DNA of 64,000 bases from Candidatus Brocadia pituitae (GCA_017347445.1 AP021856.1:62001-126000); one strand, 5' to 3'; positions 26,027-34,427 are shown, numbered from the stretch's first letter. Notes: generated by a model not told the origin, from the letters alone. Translations and numbers: made by a program.

Positions 26027-26395
26027 TTATTTTATATACTTTTCAATAGTGAGCGGCAATTCCTGGGTATTTATCGGTTTGCTCATATAGGCCTCACAAC
26101 CCGTATCCAGAATTTTTTGTTCATCCCCCTTCATCGCATAAGCAGTAACTGCAATGATGGGGATTTCTTTTGTCATGGCGTCTGCCTTGATCCGCTTTAT
26201 CAGGGTGAGACCGTCTATCCCGGGGAGCTGGATGTCCATAAGGATAATATTGGGTTTCTGATTCTTTAATATATTTAATGCCTCCTCTCCAGTAGTTGCC
26301 TCGATCACATTATATCCCTTCGACTTGAGTACAACGCGCACGAGCTTCCTGTTCTTCTCATTATCCTCAACGACCATTACGTTTTTGTCCGGCAT
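26027..26395 (-). CDS. Single-domain response regulator (REC only)
   Basis: The 122-residue product is one receiver domain: VMVVEDNEKNRKLVRVVL, phosphoacceptor in NIILMDIQLPGIDGL, PIIAVTAYAMKGDEQKIL and YMSKPINTQELP. This type (DivK/CheY-like) usually shuttles phosphate in a relay. It lies 34 bases before REC-PAS and 178 bases after the hybrid kinase. Confidence 0.93.
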   Translation of the reverse strand: MPDKNVMVVEDNEKNRKLVRVVLKSKGYNVIEATTGEEALNILKNQKPNIILMDIQLPGIDGLTLIKRIKADAMTKEIPIIAVTAYAMKGDEQKILDTGCEAYMSKPINTQELPLTIEKYIK

Positions 26396-26573
26396 ACCTG
26401 TTTTTCCTTCAGCGAAATAGTTTTGTTTTTTTGAAAAATCCCAATAATAGCGATGGTTACCGCCCCGTAGTGGTGCAAGGCATTTACTATAACGATCACA
26501 AAACTCTCACCCCCCGGGTGAGCACATGCTGCACCCCCCCCCATTTTTTACCAGAGACGATATCGGCAATTTA

Positions 26574-29000
26574 TTACGCACCGGCTTTTTTCACCCGTAA
26601 CTGTTCTATCTTTTTGATTGTAGAAAGAAGGTCTTCTTTTGTATGGCTGCTCTTCTGAACAATGGCTAAAATATGGCCATTTAATACCTTTTTGTCTTCC
26701 GGTGTTATATCTTTAGCAGAACAGATAATAATGGGAATTCCCTTTGCTGTCGGATGGTTTCTGAGTTTTTCAACAACTTCAAAGCCACTGACTTCCGGCA
26801 TCATAAGGTCAAGTATCATAAGATCCGGATTGTTGTTAATGGCAAGATTGATCCCTGCTTTACCACTGTACGCCTTCAGCACATCAAAACCTGCTTTTTC
26901 AAGAACAGAGCTCATATACTTAACGGCCTTTTCATCATCATCGACGACTAAAACTTTCATGGATTTGCCCGTGTTCTTCTCTGCAGGAATACAGCTATTT
27001 ACAATATCAATGAGTTTTGTCCTGTCGATGGGTTTCATTAAATATTCTACGGCTCCCAGGCTAAAGCCGAGATCTTTGTTGTCCACCATCGACACAATAA
27101 TTACGGGTATAGGGGCAACATCCTGAGAATTTTTTAGTTCGGAAAGAACGTCCCATCCGTCTTTTTTGGGCAACATAACATCCAGGGTGATTAAAAATGG
27201 CTGATATTCCTTTGCCTTTTTGATAGCTTCCTCACCATCCACAGCGACAACAACATTATACCCCGCATTCGTCAAGTACAGGGTAAGAAGGTCCGCTGCC
27301 ATGCGATCGTCTTCCACAACCAAAACCGTTTTTGCATCCTTTACTCCAACCGGTATTGTTTGGCGCGGTTTGGCCTTGATCTCTTTCGGTTCTGTTGTTT
27401 TAACCGCGGCTTTGACGGGTAATGAAAAAGAAAAGATACTTCCCTTCCCATATTCACTTTCAAACCAGATTTTCCCTCCATGCATCTCTACAATTCTCTT
27501 CGTCAGGGCAAGTCCCAGCCCTGTTCCTTCATATTTTCTGGCGAAAGAGCTGTCTGCCTGCCAGAATTCTTTAAATACTTTTTGTTGGTCCTCTGACTTC
27601 ATTCCAATGCCTGTATCAGATACCGATACCTGCAGCATATCCTCCATAACGCCAGCCTCTAAAACAATTTTTCCGTTTTCTGGTGTAAATTTTATGGCAT
27701 TCGATAACAGATTATATAAGACTTGTTTAAATTTGACGCGATCCGCCTCGATGCTCTTCATATCCGTCAGAATTACCGTCTTTAATTCCAGATGTTTTTT
27801 GCTGGCAAGCCCTTTTATTATCGTATATACCTCCTCAATGGCCGCTGGGACTGGAAAGACTCCGTATTGAAGCTCCATCTTGCCAGCCTCAATCTTAGAC
27901 AAATCCAGGATATCATTGATCATCTGGAGGAGGTGGGAACCGCTGCTATGGATATCGTTCACGAAGTCTATCTGTTCTTCATTCAGGTCACCGGCGATCT
28001 TGTCACGCAATACTTCTGCAAAGCCAATGATCGCATTGAGCGGGGTACGGAGTTCATGCGACATATTCGCCAGAAACTCGGATTTCATTTTGTTTGCCCG
28101 CTCTAAGGCCAAAATTGCCTGTTGCAAATGAGCGGTCTTCTCGGCGATACGTTGTTCCAGGGTAGCATACGTTGATTGCAGCTTGGTGGACATATCATTG
28201 AATGCCCTGCCAAGCTGCCCTACCTCATCTTTAGACAAGACATCCACTTTCGTGGTAAGATCACCCGTCCTGGTAATGGCGGCTACTGTCGCTGTTAACC
28301 GTTCAATCGGCCTCATCAACTTCCCCGTGGTCAGGAAAATGATTGCTACGATCATCAGGATGCTGACAGAACTTGTAGTAGTAAAGAAGATAACGGTTGC
28401 TGCAAATCGTCGTTCGGCAATTTCCTTTGGAATAATGACGCTGATAGCACCCCGTAATTCTCCGATCTTGTACCCGTAGCCTATATCATAATTTTTCCGG
28501 ATAAATTCAGGGGCTTTCTCTTTAGACCCATGGCAAAGGAGACAATCCTCTGTTATGTATAACGCGTAAAGATACCGCTCAACCCTCTTCCCATCAATGA
28601 TGTCATCCGACCAGTATTCGGAAAGATTAGGGTCTTCCTCCATCTTTCTAAGGACATTTTCTTCATAGAGGTCTGGTTTATTAAAAAAATTTCTATATTT
28701 TCTGCTGGTTTGCTTAATAATATAACCCGTCTTTTCGGCAAATTTTTTCCCGATGGCATGGCCGGAAACGGCGGGAATAAAAAATTTTGTCTGTTCCGTG
28801 ATGCCAATTTTTGAACTTTGCAGGGCAACTGCAAGATAATTCCTGGTGGTCTCTAATTCCGCAGCGATTAATTTCGCCTTTTCCCGAACTTCTCTGGTAA
28901 GTTCATGGCGTGTACGCTTGTAAACAAAAAAAACGAGCGTGCTGTTCAGGAGAACCAGCAATACGGCCAAAAGGATCACGAGTTTGTGCCTGATCTTCAT
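26574..29000 (-). CDS. Hybrid sensor histidine kinase with a periplasmic c-haem (Tll0287-like) domain
   Basis: The 808-residue product has a first membrane segment (residues 8-27), an external sensor region of ~170 residues with one CLLCH haem-c motif (Cys153, Cys156, His157; DUF3365/Tll0287-like), a second membrane segment (~202-226), HAMP (~227-280), HisKA with His315 in MSHELRTPLNAIIGF, a HATPase (LSNAIKFTPENG, DTGIGM, GTGLGLALTKRIVEMHGG), and two receiver domains (~560-680 VLVVEDDRMAADLL; ~690-800 VLVVDDDEKAVKYM). A covalently bound haem suggests sensing redox state, NO or O2. It is divergent from the redox-defence genes at 29630 onward. Confidence 0.93.
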   Translation of the reverse strand: MKIRHKLVILLAVLLVLLNSTLVFFVYKRTRHELTREVREKAKLIAAELETTRNYLAVALQSSKIGITEQTKFFIPAVSGHAIGKKFAEKTGYIIKQTSRKYRNFFNKPDLYEENVLRKMEEDPNLSEYWSDDIIDGKRVERYLYALYITEDCLLCHGSKEKAPEFIRKNYDIGYGYKIGELRGAISVIIPKEIAERRFAATVIFFTTTSSVSILMIVAIIFLTTGKLMRPIERLTATVAAITRTGDLTTKVDVLSKDEVGQLGRAFNDMSTKLQSTYATLEQRIAEKTAHLQQAILALERANKMKSEFLANMSHELRTPLNAIIGFAEVLRDKIAGDLNEEQIDFVNDIHSSGSHLLQMINDILDLSKIEAGKMELQYGVFPVPAAIEEVYTIIKGLASKKHLELKTVILTDMKSIEADRVKFKQVLYNLLSNAIKFTPENGKIVLEAGVMEDMLQVSVSDTGIGMKSEDQQKVFKEFWQADSSFARKYEGTGLGLALTKRIVEMHGGKIWFESEYGKGSIFSFSLPVKAAVKTTEPKEIKAKPRQTIPVGVKDAKTVLVVEDDRMAADLLTLYLTNAGYNVVVAVDGEEAIKKAKEYQPFLITLDVMLPKKDGWDVLSELKNSQDVAPIPVIIVSMVDNKDLGFSLGAVEYLMKPIDRTKLIDIVNSCIPAEKNTGKSMKVLVVDDDEKAVKYMSSVLEKAGFDVLKAYSGKAGINLAINNNPDLMILDLMMPEVSGFEVVEKLRNHPTAKGIPIIICSAKDITPEDKKVLNGHILAIVQKSSHTKEDLLSTIKKIEQLRVKKAGA

Positions 29001-29629
29001 TTACTTGATTTCGGGATTAAACTTTTTCCCGTATAAGATATGTTGACAACAAGCGTTTTAATATTCATTTGGCGGCAATTTCAATCTTAATTTTTTCCCT
29101 GTGAGGATAATCATTTTTCAATATTTAAACAACCTAATTGCTTCTTTTTTTAAGAAGTTTTTTACCCCCTTTGTCCTTAAGGCAGGCTAACCGTTCCGGT
29201 TAACATCATAATGACAAGCGGGGACACGTGCCCTGCCGGTAGTAGGGGTTTGGTTGCGGTTAAGCCGCACGGCGTAATTATATGGTAATTACGAATGATA
29301 ATCAATGTCTTCTTTTTGATTCCCCCCCCTTAAAAAACGCACCCTTTTGAGATCGCAAGATTCATGACAAGATCAACGGGAGAATTTACAGATGCAATTT
29401 CAGCAGATGTTTGTATAATGTGGATTGATTTAATTCAGCAAAAATTTTGCAAAACATTCAGGGAAAGGCGTGGTGTATCACCTGCCATGAATTTAATGTA
29501 TCATATCCCTTTTCTACGAATAACAAATTTCTTTTTGCGTTTACTATAATAGGTTCCAGGAGAGATTTTTTAATCGCAAATCTAAGGTATTCCTGTTCTG
29601 CTTTGATCATCTGAGGAGAATGACACGAA
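29001..29629. other. Divergent gap between the haem kinase and the ferritin-like gene
   Basis: This 629-base gap contains the GGCAGG-type repeat copy at 29175-29238 and A+T-rich DNA. It must hold the promoters of the kinase (-) and the ferritin-like gene (+), but I could not place convincing boxes. A short frame around 29440-29570 contains WCITCHEFN but looks like chance or a relic. No tRNA or RNA gene seen. Confidence 0.6.
29175..29238. repeat. GGCAGG-type ~65-bp repeat, copy 1 (+)
   Basis: Starts CCTTAAGGCAGGCTAACCG, has AACCGTTCCGGTT as an inner palindrome, then ACATCATAATGAC and a second imperfect hairpin near GGGGACACGTGCCCTGCC. The same unit recurs at 41643-41708 (+) and 53477-53542 (inverted). 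Confidence 0.8.
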
Positions 29630-30133
29630 ATGAAATATGAAAATTTTAATGACGCCGAGGCGCTCAAGATTGCAATGAATATCGAGGAAGAAGGTCTGGA
29701 ATTTTATTCTCTCCTCATGAAAAGCGCAAAAGACGACAAGGCAAGGGACATCTTTTCAAAACTCGCTTCTGCGGAAAAGAAACATCTGGCGCTTTTTCAA
29801 GAGATGTATTCTAAAATCACCTCTCCGTCAAATCCGGTGCAAGGTTGCGAAGATTATACTGTAGATTTGTATTTAAAAGATTTGGTAGAGACGGGCATAT
29901 TTACAAAAAAAGGAGAGGCCAAGAGGCTTGCAACGGAAATAAAGACGGACGTAGATGCATTGAAGATTGGCATTCAGGCAGAAAAGGACTCCATTCTTTA
30001 TTATACCGAGGCTGCAAAAAACACAAGGCTTGAAGGAGGGAAAAAGGCATTTGAACAACTGACAGACGAAGAGAAAAAACATTTAAAGTTACTTGCGGAA
30101 CACCTGAAGTCATTAAAGAAACTGGTATCGTAA
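29630..30133 (+). CDS. Ferritin-like / rubrerythrin-domain protein
   Basis: The 167-residue product is a four-helix erythrin-type protein with the diiron-ligand pattern: EEEGLEFYSLLMKSA, SAEKKHLALFQEM, AEKDSILYYTEAAK and EEKKHLKLLAEH. Rubrerythrins reduce peroxide in the cytoplasm; this one lacks the rubredoxin cysteines, so it resembles erythrin/sulerythrin-type proteins that store iron or scavenge peroxide. GAGGAG lies ~13 bases before the ATG. It is the first gene of the plus-strand redox group. Confidence 0.9.
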   Translation: MKYENFNDAEALKIAMNIEEEGLEFYSLLMKSAKDDKARDIFSKLASAEKKHLALFQEMYSKITSPSNPVQGCEDYTVDLYLKDLVETGIFTKKGEAKRLATEIKTDVDALKIGIQAEKDSILYYTEAAKNTRLEGGKKAFEQLTDEEKKHLKLLAEHLKSLKKLVS

Positions 30134-30195
30134 CTTTATTTCATTGTAACCTATTGATTGGTCGTCATTTTACAAAAAGGCCAAAGGAGGATGGT

Positions 30196-31662
30196 ATGAA
30201 AGAGCGAATAGTAAAATACGGAAATGCATTGTTAGTAATGTTCGCAACGATGCTCATCACCTGGGGGTTAACATGTGCCCAGGAAGAGAAAACCCGCAAG
30301 GCGGGAATCAAAGAAGAAAAAATGGTAAAGGCTATCGTCCAAAAAAAGAAGATCGTAAAGACAAGTTATGCGCCCGTGACTATAACTGAGCCCTTTGAAG
30401 ACACAATGGCTCGAATGAAGGCTGCTAAGCCAGAAGTAATGAAGCGTCATATGGATTTACTTAATGAACGTTATGATTTAAGTAATAACTCAGCTAAAGA
30501 TATAACCATGTCTCGGGGAAAGCCCATACAACAAGGTGTGCGGGTTAAACTCCCGAAAGACGTGACCTGGGAAACCCTGGCGGCTATGGCCCCGGAAGAT
30601 ATCCGGGCAAAAGACCTTTTCCCAAAAGGTCTTTTGCCGCTTTCACACCCAAATCATGCTGAAGGTGGCATGCTCTTCCCCAAATTCCATATTGAAGAGA
30701 TCAAAAAGCAAGAGGGGCGAGACCTCACACGCTTTGACCTGGACTATGACCTGCCGGATCACTTTTTGCCTGAGTTCCCGCCGCCAATCTATTTAACTAC
30801 ACGACCTGACCTGGGTGACGTTTCTCAAGGTAATCTGGTGACAATCATCAACTATTATGAGCTATTTAATGGGATACTGAATCCCAAACAGCTTGAAGGC
30901 TTAAGGCTGCTGGTTACACCTTTTCCGCAGCAGCAATTCAATCAAACGGAAGATCGCCGCTCGGAACACCCGAGTCGTGGTGTTACTTGCTTTGATTGCC
31001 ACGTGAACGGACACACCAATGCCGCTACCCATCTGGTTGGCGATATTCGCCCCCAGGAATTTCGGCATCGCCTCGATACCCCTTCCCTGCGCGGGGTGAA
31101 TATCCAGAGGTTGTTTGGCTCACAGCGGGCACTGAAAAGCATTGAGGACTTCACGGAGTTCGAGCAGCGTGGTGCCTACTTTGACGGAGACCCGGTCATC
31201 GCCGCAAAAAAAGGGGTCAATATCCTCGAACGAGGGAGCCAAGTCCATTTTATGGCAGAGGTTCAGGAGTTACTGGATTTCCCACCAGCACCAAAGCTGA
31301 ACATCTATGGTATGCTGGAACCGGGAAAGGCCACAGAGGCTGAACTTCTCGGACAAGAGTTGTTTTTTAGTAAAGCCAGATGTTCCATCTGCCATCAGCC
31401 GCCCTATTATACAGACAACCTCATGCACAACCTTAAGGTGGAACGTTTCTACAAGCCGAGCATGATCAACGGGCGTATGGCCAGTGCAGATGGCCCCATC
31501 AAGACCTTTCCCCTGCGTGGCATCAAGGATTCACCGCCATACTTACATGACGGAAGGCTGTTGACCCTGGAAGACACCGTAGAGTTCTTTAATTTGATTC
31601 TTGAGGTCAAGCTCACGAAGCAAGAAAAGGAGAATTTGGTAGCCTTCCTGAGGGCATTATAG
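30196..31662 (+). CDS. Dihaem cytochrome c peroxidase-like protein (exported)
   Basis: The 488-residue product has a Sec signal (MKERIVKYGNALLVMFATML...TCA) and two haem-c motifs: CFDCH (with TPSLRGVNIQRLF after it) and CSICH (with FPLRGIKDSPPYLHDGRLLT after it), as in the CcpA/MauG family. It should reduce H2O2 in the periplasm or, in anammox, the lumen of an internal compartment. The ~130 residues before the first haem are atypically long (PEDIRAKDLFPKGLLPLSHP). ATG 30196 has AGGAGG 4-5 bases upstream. Confidence 0.88.
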   Translation: MKERIVKYGNALLVMFATMLITWGLTCAQEEKTRKAGIKEEKMVKAIVQKKKIVKTSYAPVTITEPFEDTMARMKAAKPEVMKRHMDLLNERYDLSNNSAKDITMSRGKPIQQGVRVKLPKDVTWETLAAMAPEDIRAKDLFPKGLLPLSHPNHAEGGMLFPKFHIEEIKKQEGRDLTRFDLDYDLPDHFLPEFPPPIYLTTRPDLGDVSQGNLVTIINYYELFNGILNPKQLEGLRLLVTPFPQQQFNQTEDRRSEHPSRGVTCFDCHVNGHTNAATHLVGDIRPQEFRHRLDTPSLRGVNIQRLFGSQRALKSIEDFTEFEQRGAYFDGDPVIAAKKGVNILERGSQVHFMAEVQELLDFPPAPKLNIYGMLEPGKATEAELLGQELFFSKARCSICHQPPYYTDNLMHNLKVERFYKPSMINGRMASADGPIKTFPLRGIKDSPPYLHDGRLLTLEDTVEFFNLILEVKLTKQEKENLVAFLRAL

Positions 31663-31842
31663 TAATAAATCATCTGTGGCGAGGTCATGACCATGAGGAG
31701 TTACTTGGTGCTGATTAACAGATACTGGCGCTTATTTTTTTGATAAATTCCAATATTAAATGACAGAAATCGGAAACAAGATTTAGAACATCTAAACCTG
31801 TCTGCCGATAGGCATGATTTATAATTTTAAAAGGAGGTGGCG

Positions 31843-32532
31843 ATGCTTGACAGACGTGAATTTTTAACAATAACAGGCGCAGGAGGGGCTGCCCTGTTGT
31901 TCGGTATTCCAAACCCTTTACATGCATCAACAACAGAAAAGGAGGAAAAGACTATGCCGTACACAGCAAAGGATTATTCAAAACTTATTGGTATGGAGGG
32001 ATTCAGTGAGACGCTTCTGAAAAACCACTTCACCCTCTATCAGGGATATGTGACAAACACCAACAAGGCGCTCGACATCCTTGGTCAGATGCTGAAGGAT
32101 GGAAAGACGGCCACCCCGGAATTTGCTGAACTCAAGAGGCGGCTGGGCTGGGAGTTTAACGGAATGCGGCTCCACGAATACTATTTTGAAAACCTTGGGA
32201 AAAAAGGCGGTATAAACAAAGAGGGAGCGCTTGCCAAAAAAATGACCGAGGAATTCGGGAGTTACGAGATGTGGGAAAAGGATTTCAAGGGAGTAGGCGC
32301 AATGCGGGGAATTGGTTGGGCTGTCCTTTACCAGGATAGCGCCAGCGGAAGACTCATCAACTTCTGGATAAACGAGCATGACGTTTCTCACCCCGCAGGC
32401 TGTAATCCATTATTGATTATGGACGTATTTGAGCATGCCTTCATGATCGATTACGGCCTCAAGCGGGCAGACTACATCGAGGCATTCTTCAAGAATATCG
32501 ATTGGTCGGCAGCAGAGGCAAGGCTGAAATAA
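31843..32532 (+). CDS. Superoxide dismutase (Fe/Mn family) with Tat signal
   Basis: The 229-residue product starts MLDRREFLTITGAGGAALLF, a twin-arginine signal ending about residue 28 (PLHAS). The body has the Fe/Mn-SOD C-terminal metal motif DVFEHAFMIDYGLKRADYIE and the helical LHEYYFENLG; the first histidine region is the variant LLKNHFTLYQGYV. Secretion in folded form fits an enzyme that binds metal in the cytoplasm. AAGGAGG with a 5-base spacer precedes ATG 31843. It is the third gene of the redox group. Confidence 0.9.
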   Translation: MLDRREFLTITGAGGAALLFGIPNPLHASTTEKEEKTMPYTAKDYSKLIGMEGFSETLLKNHFTLYQGYVTNTNKALDILGQMLKDGKTATPEFAELKRRLGWEFNGMRLHEYYFENLGKKGGINKEGALAKKMTEEFGSYEMWEKDFKGVGAMRGIGWAVLYQDSASGRLINFWINEHDVSHPAGCNPLLIMDVFEHAFMIDYGLKRADYIEAFFKNIDWSAAEARLK

Positions 32533-32540
32533 GACAGACT

Positions 32541-32573
32541 AACCCTGTCAGGGTTTTAAACCCTGACAGGGTT
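32541..32573. repeat. CCCTGTCAGGG-type palindrome, after SOD
   Basis: AACCCTGTCAGGGTT, TTA and AACCCTGACAGGGTT in tandem, 8 bases after the SOD stop. Each half is a near-perfect 15-bp palindrome. Its place suggests it may help end transcription, though no T-run follows the second half. Confidence 0.85.
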
Positions 32574-32714
32574 GCCTTATGAATCTCGCGCTTCTGATTT
32601 TGTCTTTTCCGGCTCGTTTGGTTCAGGAATTTTAAAGATAAATATGTCTGCATTCTGTCATTGTTGAGTCTTTTACAAAAAGGGTATGAACACATTTTTT
32701 TGAAGGAGGAGAAA

Positions 32715-33176
32715 ATGAGAAAAATAGGGATGTTCATAGGAGTGATTTTTGTTTTTAGTCTTCTTCACCTTACTCAGTCATTTGCCCAACCGGGGATGCA
32801 GTGGAGAGGGGGCGGCGGATGGGGTGCTGGTGCTCAGTATAGCAGGATGTACGACCCAAAAACCGTTGAGACTGTCAGCGGTGAAGTCGTTAGCGTGGAC
32901 GTCATTACCCCGGTAAAAGGGATGTGTTATGGGATACATCTGATGGTGAAAACGGGAAAGGAAACCATTTCCGTCCATTTAGGCCCGGGCTGGTATATCG
33001 AAAATCAGGATACCAAGATTGAGGCAAAGGATAAGGTTGAAATCACGGGTTCAAGGATCATCTTTGAAGGCAAACCTGCGATTATTGCTGCGGAAGTGAA
33101 GAAGGGTGAAGAAATACTAAAACTTCGGGACGAAAAGGGGTTTCCGCTGTGGAGTGGCTGGAGAAAACGCCCATGA
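32715..33176 (+). CDS. Exported beta-rich protein of unknown function
   Basis: The 153-residue product has a Sec signal (MFIGVIFVFSLLHLTQSFAQ), a glycine-rich linker (GGGGWGAGAQYSRMYDP) and a domain of alternating strands: ETVSGEVVSVDVITP, GIHLMVKTGKETISVHLGPG, EAKDKVEITGSRIIFEGKP. This resembles small OB-fold-like periplasmic domains (BOF/NirD-like) that often bind metals or DNA. AGGAGG lies 6 bases before ATG 32715. It follows SOD on the same strand, within the redox group. Confidence 0.75.
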   Translation: MRKIGMFIGVIFVFSLLHLTQSFAQPGMQWRGGGGWGAGAQYSRMYDPKTVETVSGEVVSVDVITPVKGMCYGIHLMVKTGKETISVHLGPGWYIENQDTKIEAKDKVEITGSRIIFEGKPAIIAAEVKKGEEILKLRDEKGFPLWSGWRKRP

Positions 33177-33209
33177 GGCCTGAGACGACTTTTTGTCGGC
33201 AGAGCGACA

Positions 33210-33229
33210 GCGACGAGCCTCGTCGCTCA
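33210..33229. repeat. GCGACGAG palindrome
   Basis: GCGACGAGCC/TCGTCGC hairpin between the beta-rich protein and the DUF4405 gene. The same hairpin, with longer arms AGAGCGACGAG/CTCGTCGCTCT, stands at 41921-41943. Confidence 0.7.
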
Positions 33230-33258
33230 TCACCATTACATTAAAACAATACACGTCG

Positions 33259-33286
33259 GTAGGGACACGGTGCACCGTGTCCCTAC
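33259..33286. repeat. GTAGGGACACGG palindrome
   Basis: A perfect 28-bp palindrome GTAGGGACACGG...CCGTGTCCCTAC around TGCA, 22 bases before the DUF4405 start. It has the GTAG head seen in other families in this window. Confidence 0.85.
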
Positions 33287-33308
33287 CGCCTCTCTGGAAT
33301 AAAATTCG

Positions 33309-33719
33309 ATGGCGATAGATAAATTAAAGGTCAATCTGGTAGTCGATGCCCTGATGTTTCTCTGTGTGATGGCAATGACGGGGGTCGGCCTCCTCATGAA
33401 GTTTATCTTGCTGCCCGGCAAGGACACCCGGGCTGTCTATGGGAGAAAGGTGGAGTTGTTCCTGTTTGGCATGGACCGCCACCAATGGGGAATGATTCAT
33501 ATGATCATTGCCTTTGCCTTTCTGGGATTGGCGGTGTTTCACGTCATTCTCCACTGGAGGATGATATTGTCGTTGTATCCCCGGTTAATAGGGAGTCAGA
33601 TTGCGAGACGCATCATTGCCGTGATTGTTGTCATTGTAGCCCTGCTTTTTGTAACCTTTCCATTTGTTGTAAAACCTGTGGTGCAGGAACCGGAGCACAA
33701 GGAAAAACACTATCGGTAA
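33309..33719 (+). CDS. DUF4405 membrane protein (haem-b-like membrane anchor)
   Basis: The 136-residue product has three membrane segments and the DUF4405 core: VNLVVDALMFLCVMAMTGVG, RHQWGMIHMIIAFAFLGLAV and FHVILHW, with three conserved-type histidines (WGMIH, FHVILHW). Such proteins look like small b-type cytochromes. It may take electrons from the quinone pool to exported haem proteins; this is inferred from its position after the peroxidase and SOD genes. Confidence 0.8.
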   Translation: MAIDKLKVNLVVDALMFLCVMAMTGVGLLMKFILLPGKDTRAVYGRKVELFLFGMDRHQWGMIHMIIAFAFLGLAVFHVILHWRMILSLYPRLIGSQIARRIIAVIVVIVALLFVTFPFVVKPVVQEPEHKEKHYR

Positions 33720-33791
33720 GTTCTCCATTAATAAAGGGAATCAGTGGCTTGTTAGAACGGGAAATAAAATCATCTGCAGATATTTTCATAG

Positions 33792-34406
33792 ATGTTGCAG
33801 TGTACTCTGGTGAGAAAATCGCGATTCCATAAATTTTTAATAAAACTGAATAACCTTGATACATCTGGGTTTAAGGAATGGGTTTTTTATCCCGGCATGG
33901 TATTTAATAATCAATATAAATGGTGGGGAAACGGTGGGATTCGCCAGAGACCCCATGAAGGGTTAGATTTCTGTTTTTACCGTGACGTGGCAGGCCAAGA
34001 TCACAGTCTGGACGAAAAAACAAAGATTCCGGTAATGTATACAGGTGAAATCGTGAGTATTCATGATGATTTCCTGGGAAAATCTCTCTTTGTGAGACAT
34101 GCTATCTTTGATGATTATGAGAACAGGCTTCATACCATTTATGGCCATACAAATCCATATCCTGGCGTTGATATTGGAAGGATTTTCCGGGAAGGAGAGG
34201 TGATTGCTGCAATTGCAGATACCGGAAAGAAAGACACACAGATTCCGCCTCATTTGCATATCTCTGTAGCGTGGCTGCCAAAATCTTTTCCTTATAACAG
34301 GCTTAACTGGGAGACAATGGGTGACCGTGGCGTCACGACTCTTTGCAATCCCCTGGAGTTTATTGATGGTGACTATACGGTAGAGCAGGATCGTATTGCC
34401 TTATGA
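33792..34406 (+). CDS. M23-like (LytM) peptidase-fold protein without a clear signal peptide
   Basis: The 204-residue product has the M23 zinc pattern: HEGLDFCFYRD (H and D), GEIVSIHDDFLGKSLFVRH, YGHTNPYPGVDIGRIFREGE and PPHLHISVAW (HxH). These are the ligands of lysostaphin/LytM endopeptidases that cut peptide crosslinks of the wall. I see no signal peptide or membrane segment in the frame from 33792, which is odd for this family. The 73-base gap upstream follows DUF4405. The start is uncertain. Confidence 0.72.
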   Translation: MLQCTLVRKSRFHKFLIKLNNLDTSGFKEWVFYPGMVFNNQYKWWGNGGIRQRPHEGLDFCFYRDVAGQDHSLDEKTKIPVMYTGEIVSIHDDFLGKSLFVRHAIFDDYENRLHTIYGHTNPYPGVDIGRIFREGEVIAAIADTGKKDTQIPPHLHISVAWLPKSFPYNRLNWETMGDRGVTTLCNPLEFIDGDYTVEQDRIAL

Positions 34407-34427
34407 AATGTGATTTTATATTGATGA

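Noticed and set aside
29440-29570. A short plus-strand frame with WCITCHEFN that could be a c-haem protein end
   Set aside because: It is closed by stops on both sides, has no start or ribosome site and no other similarity; likely chance or a relic.
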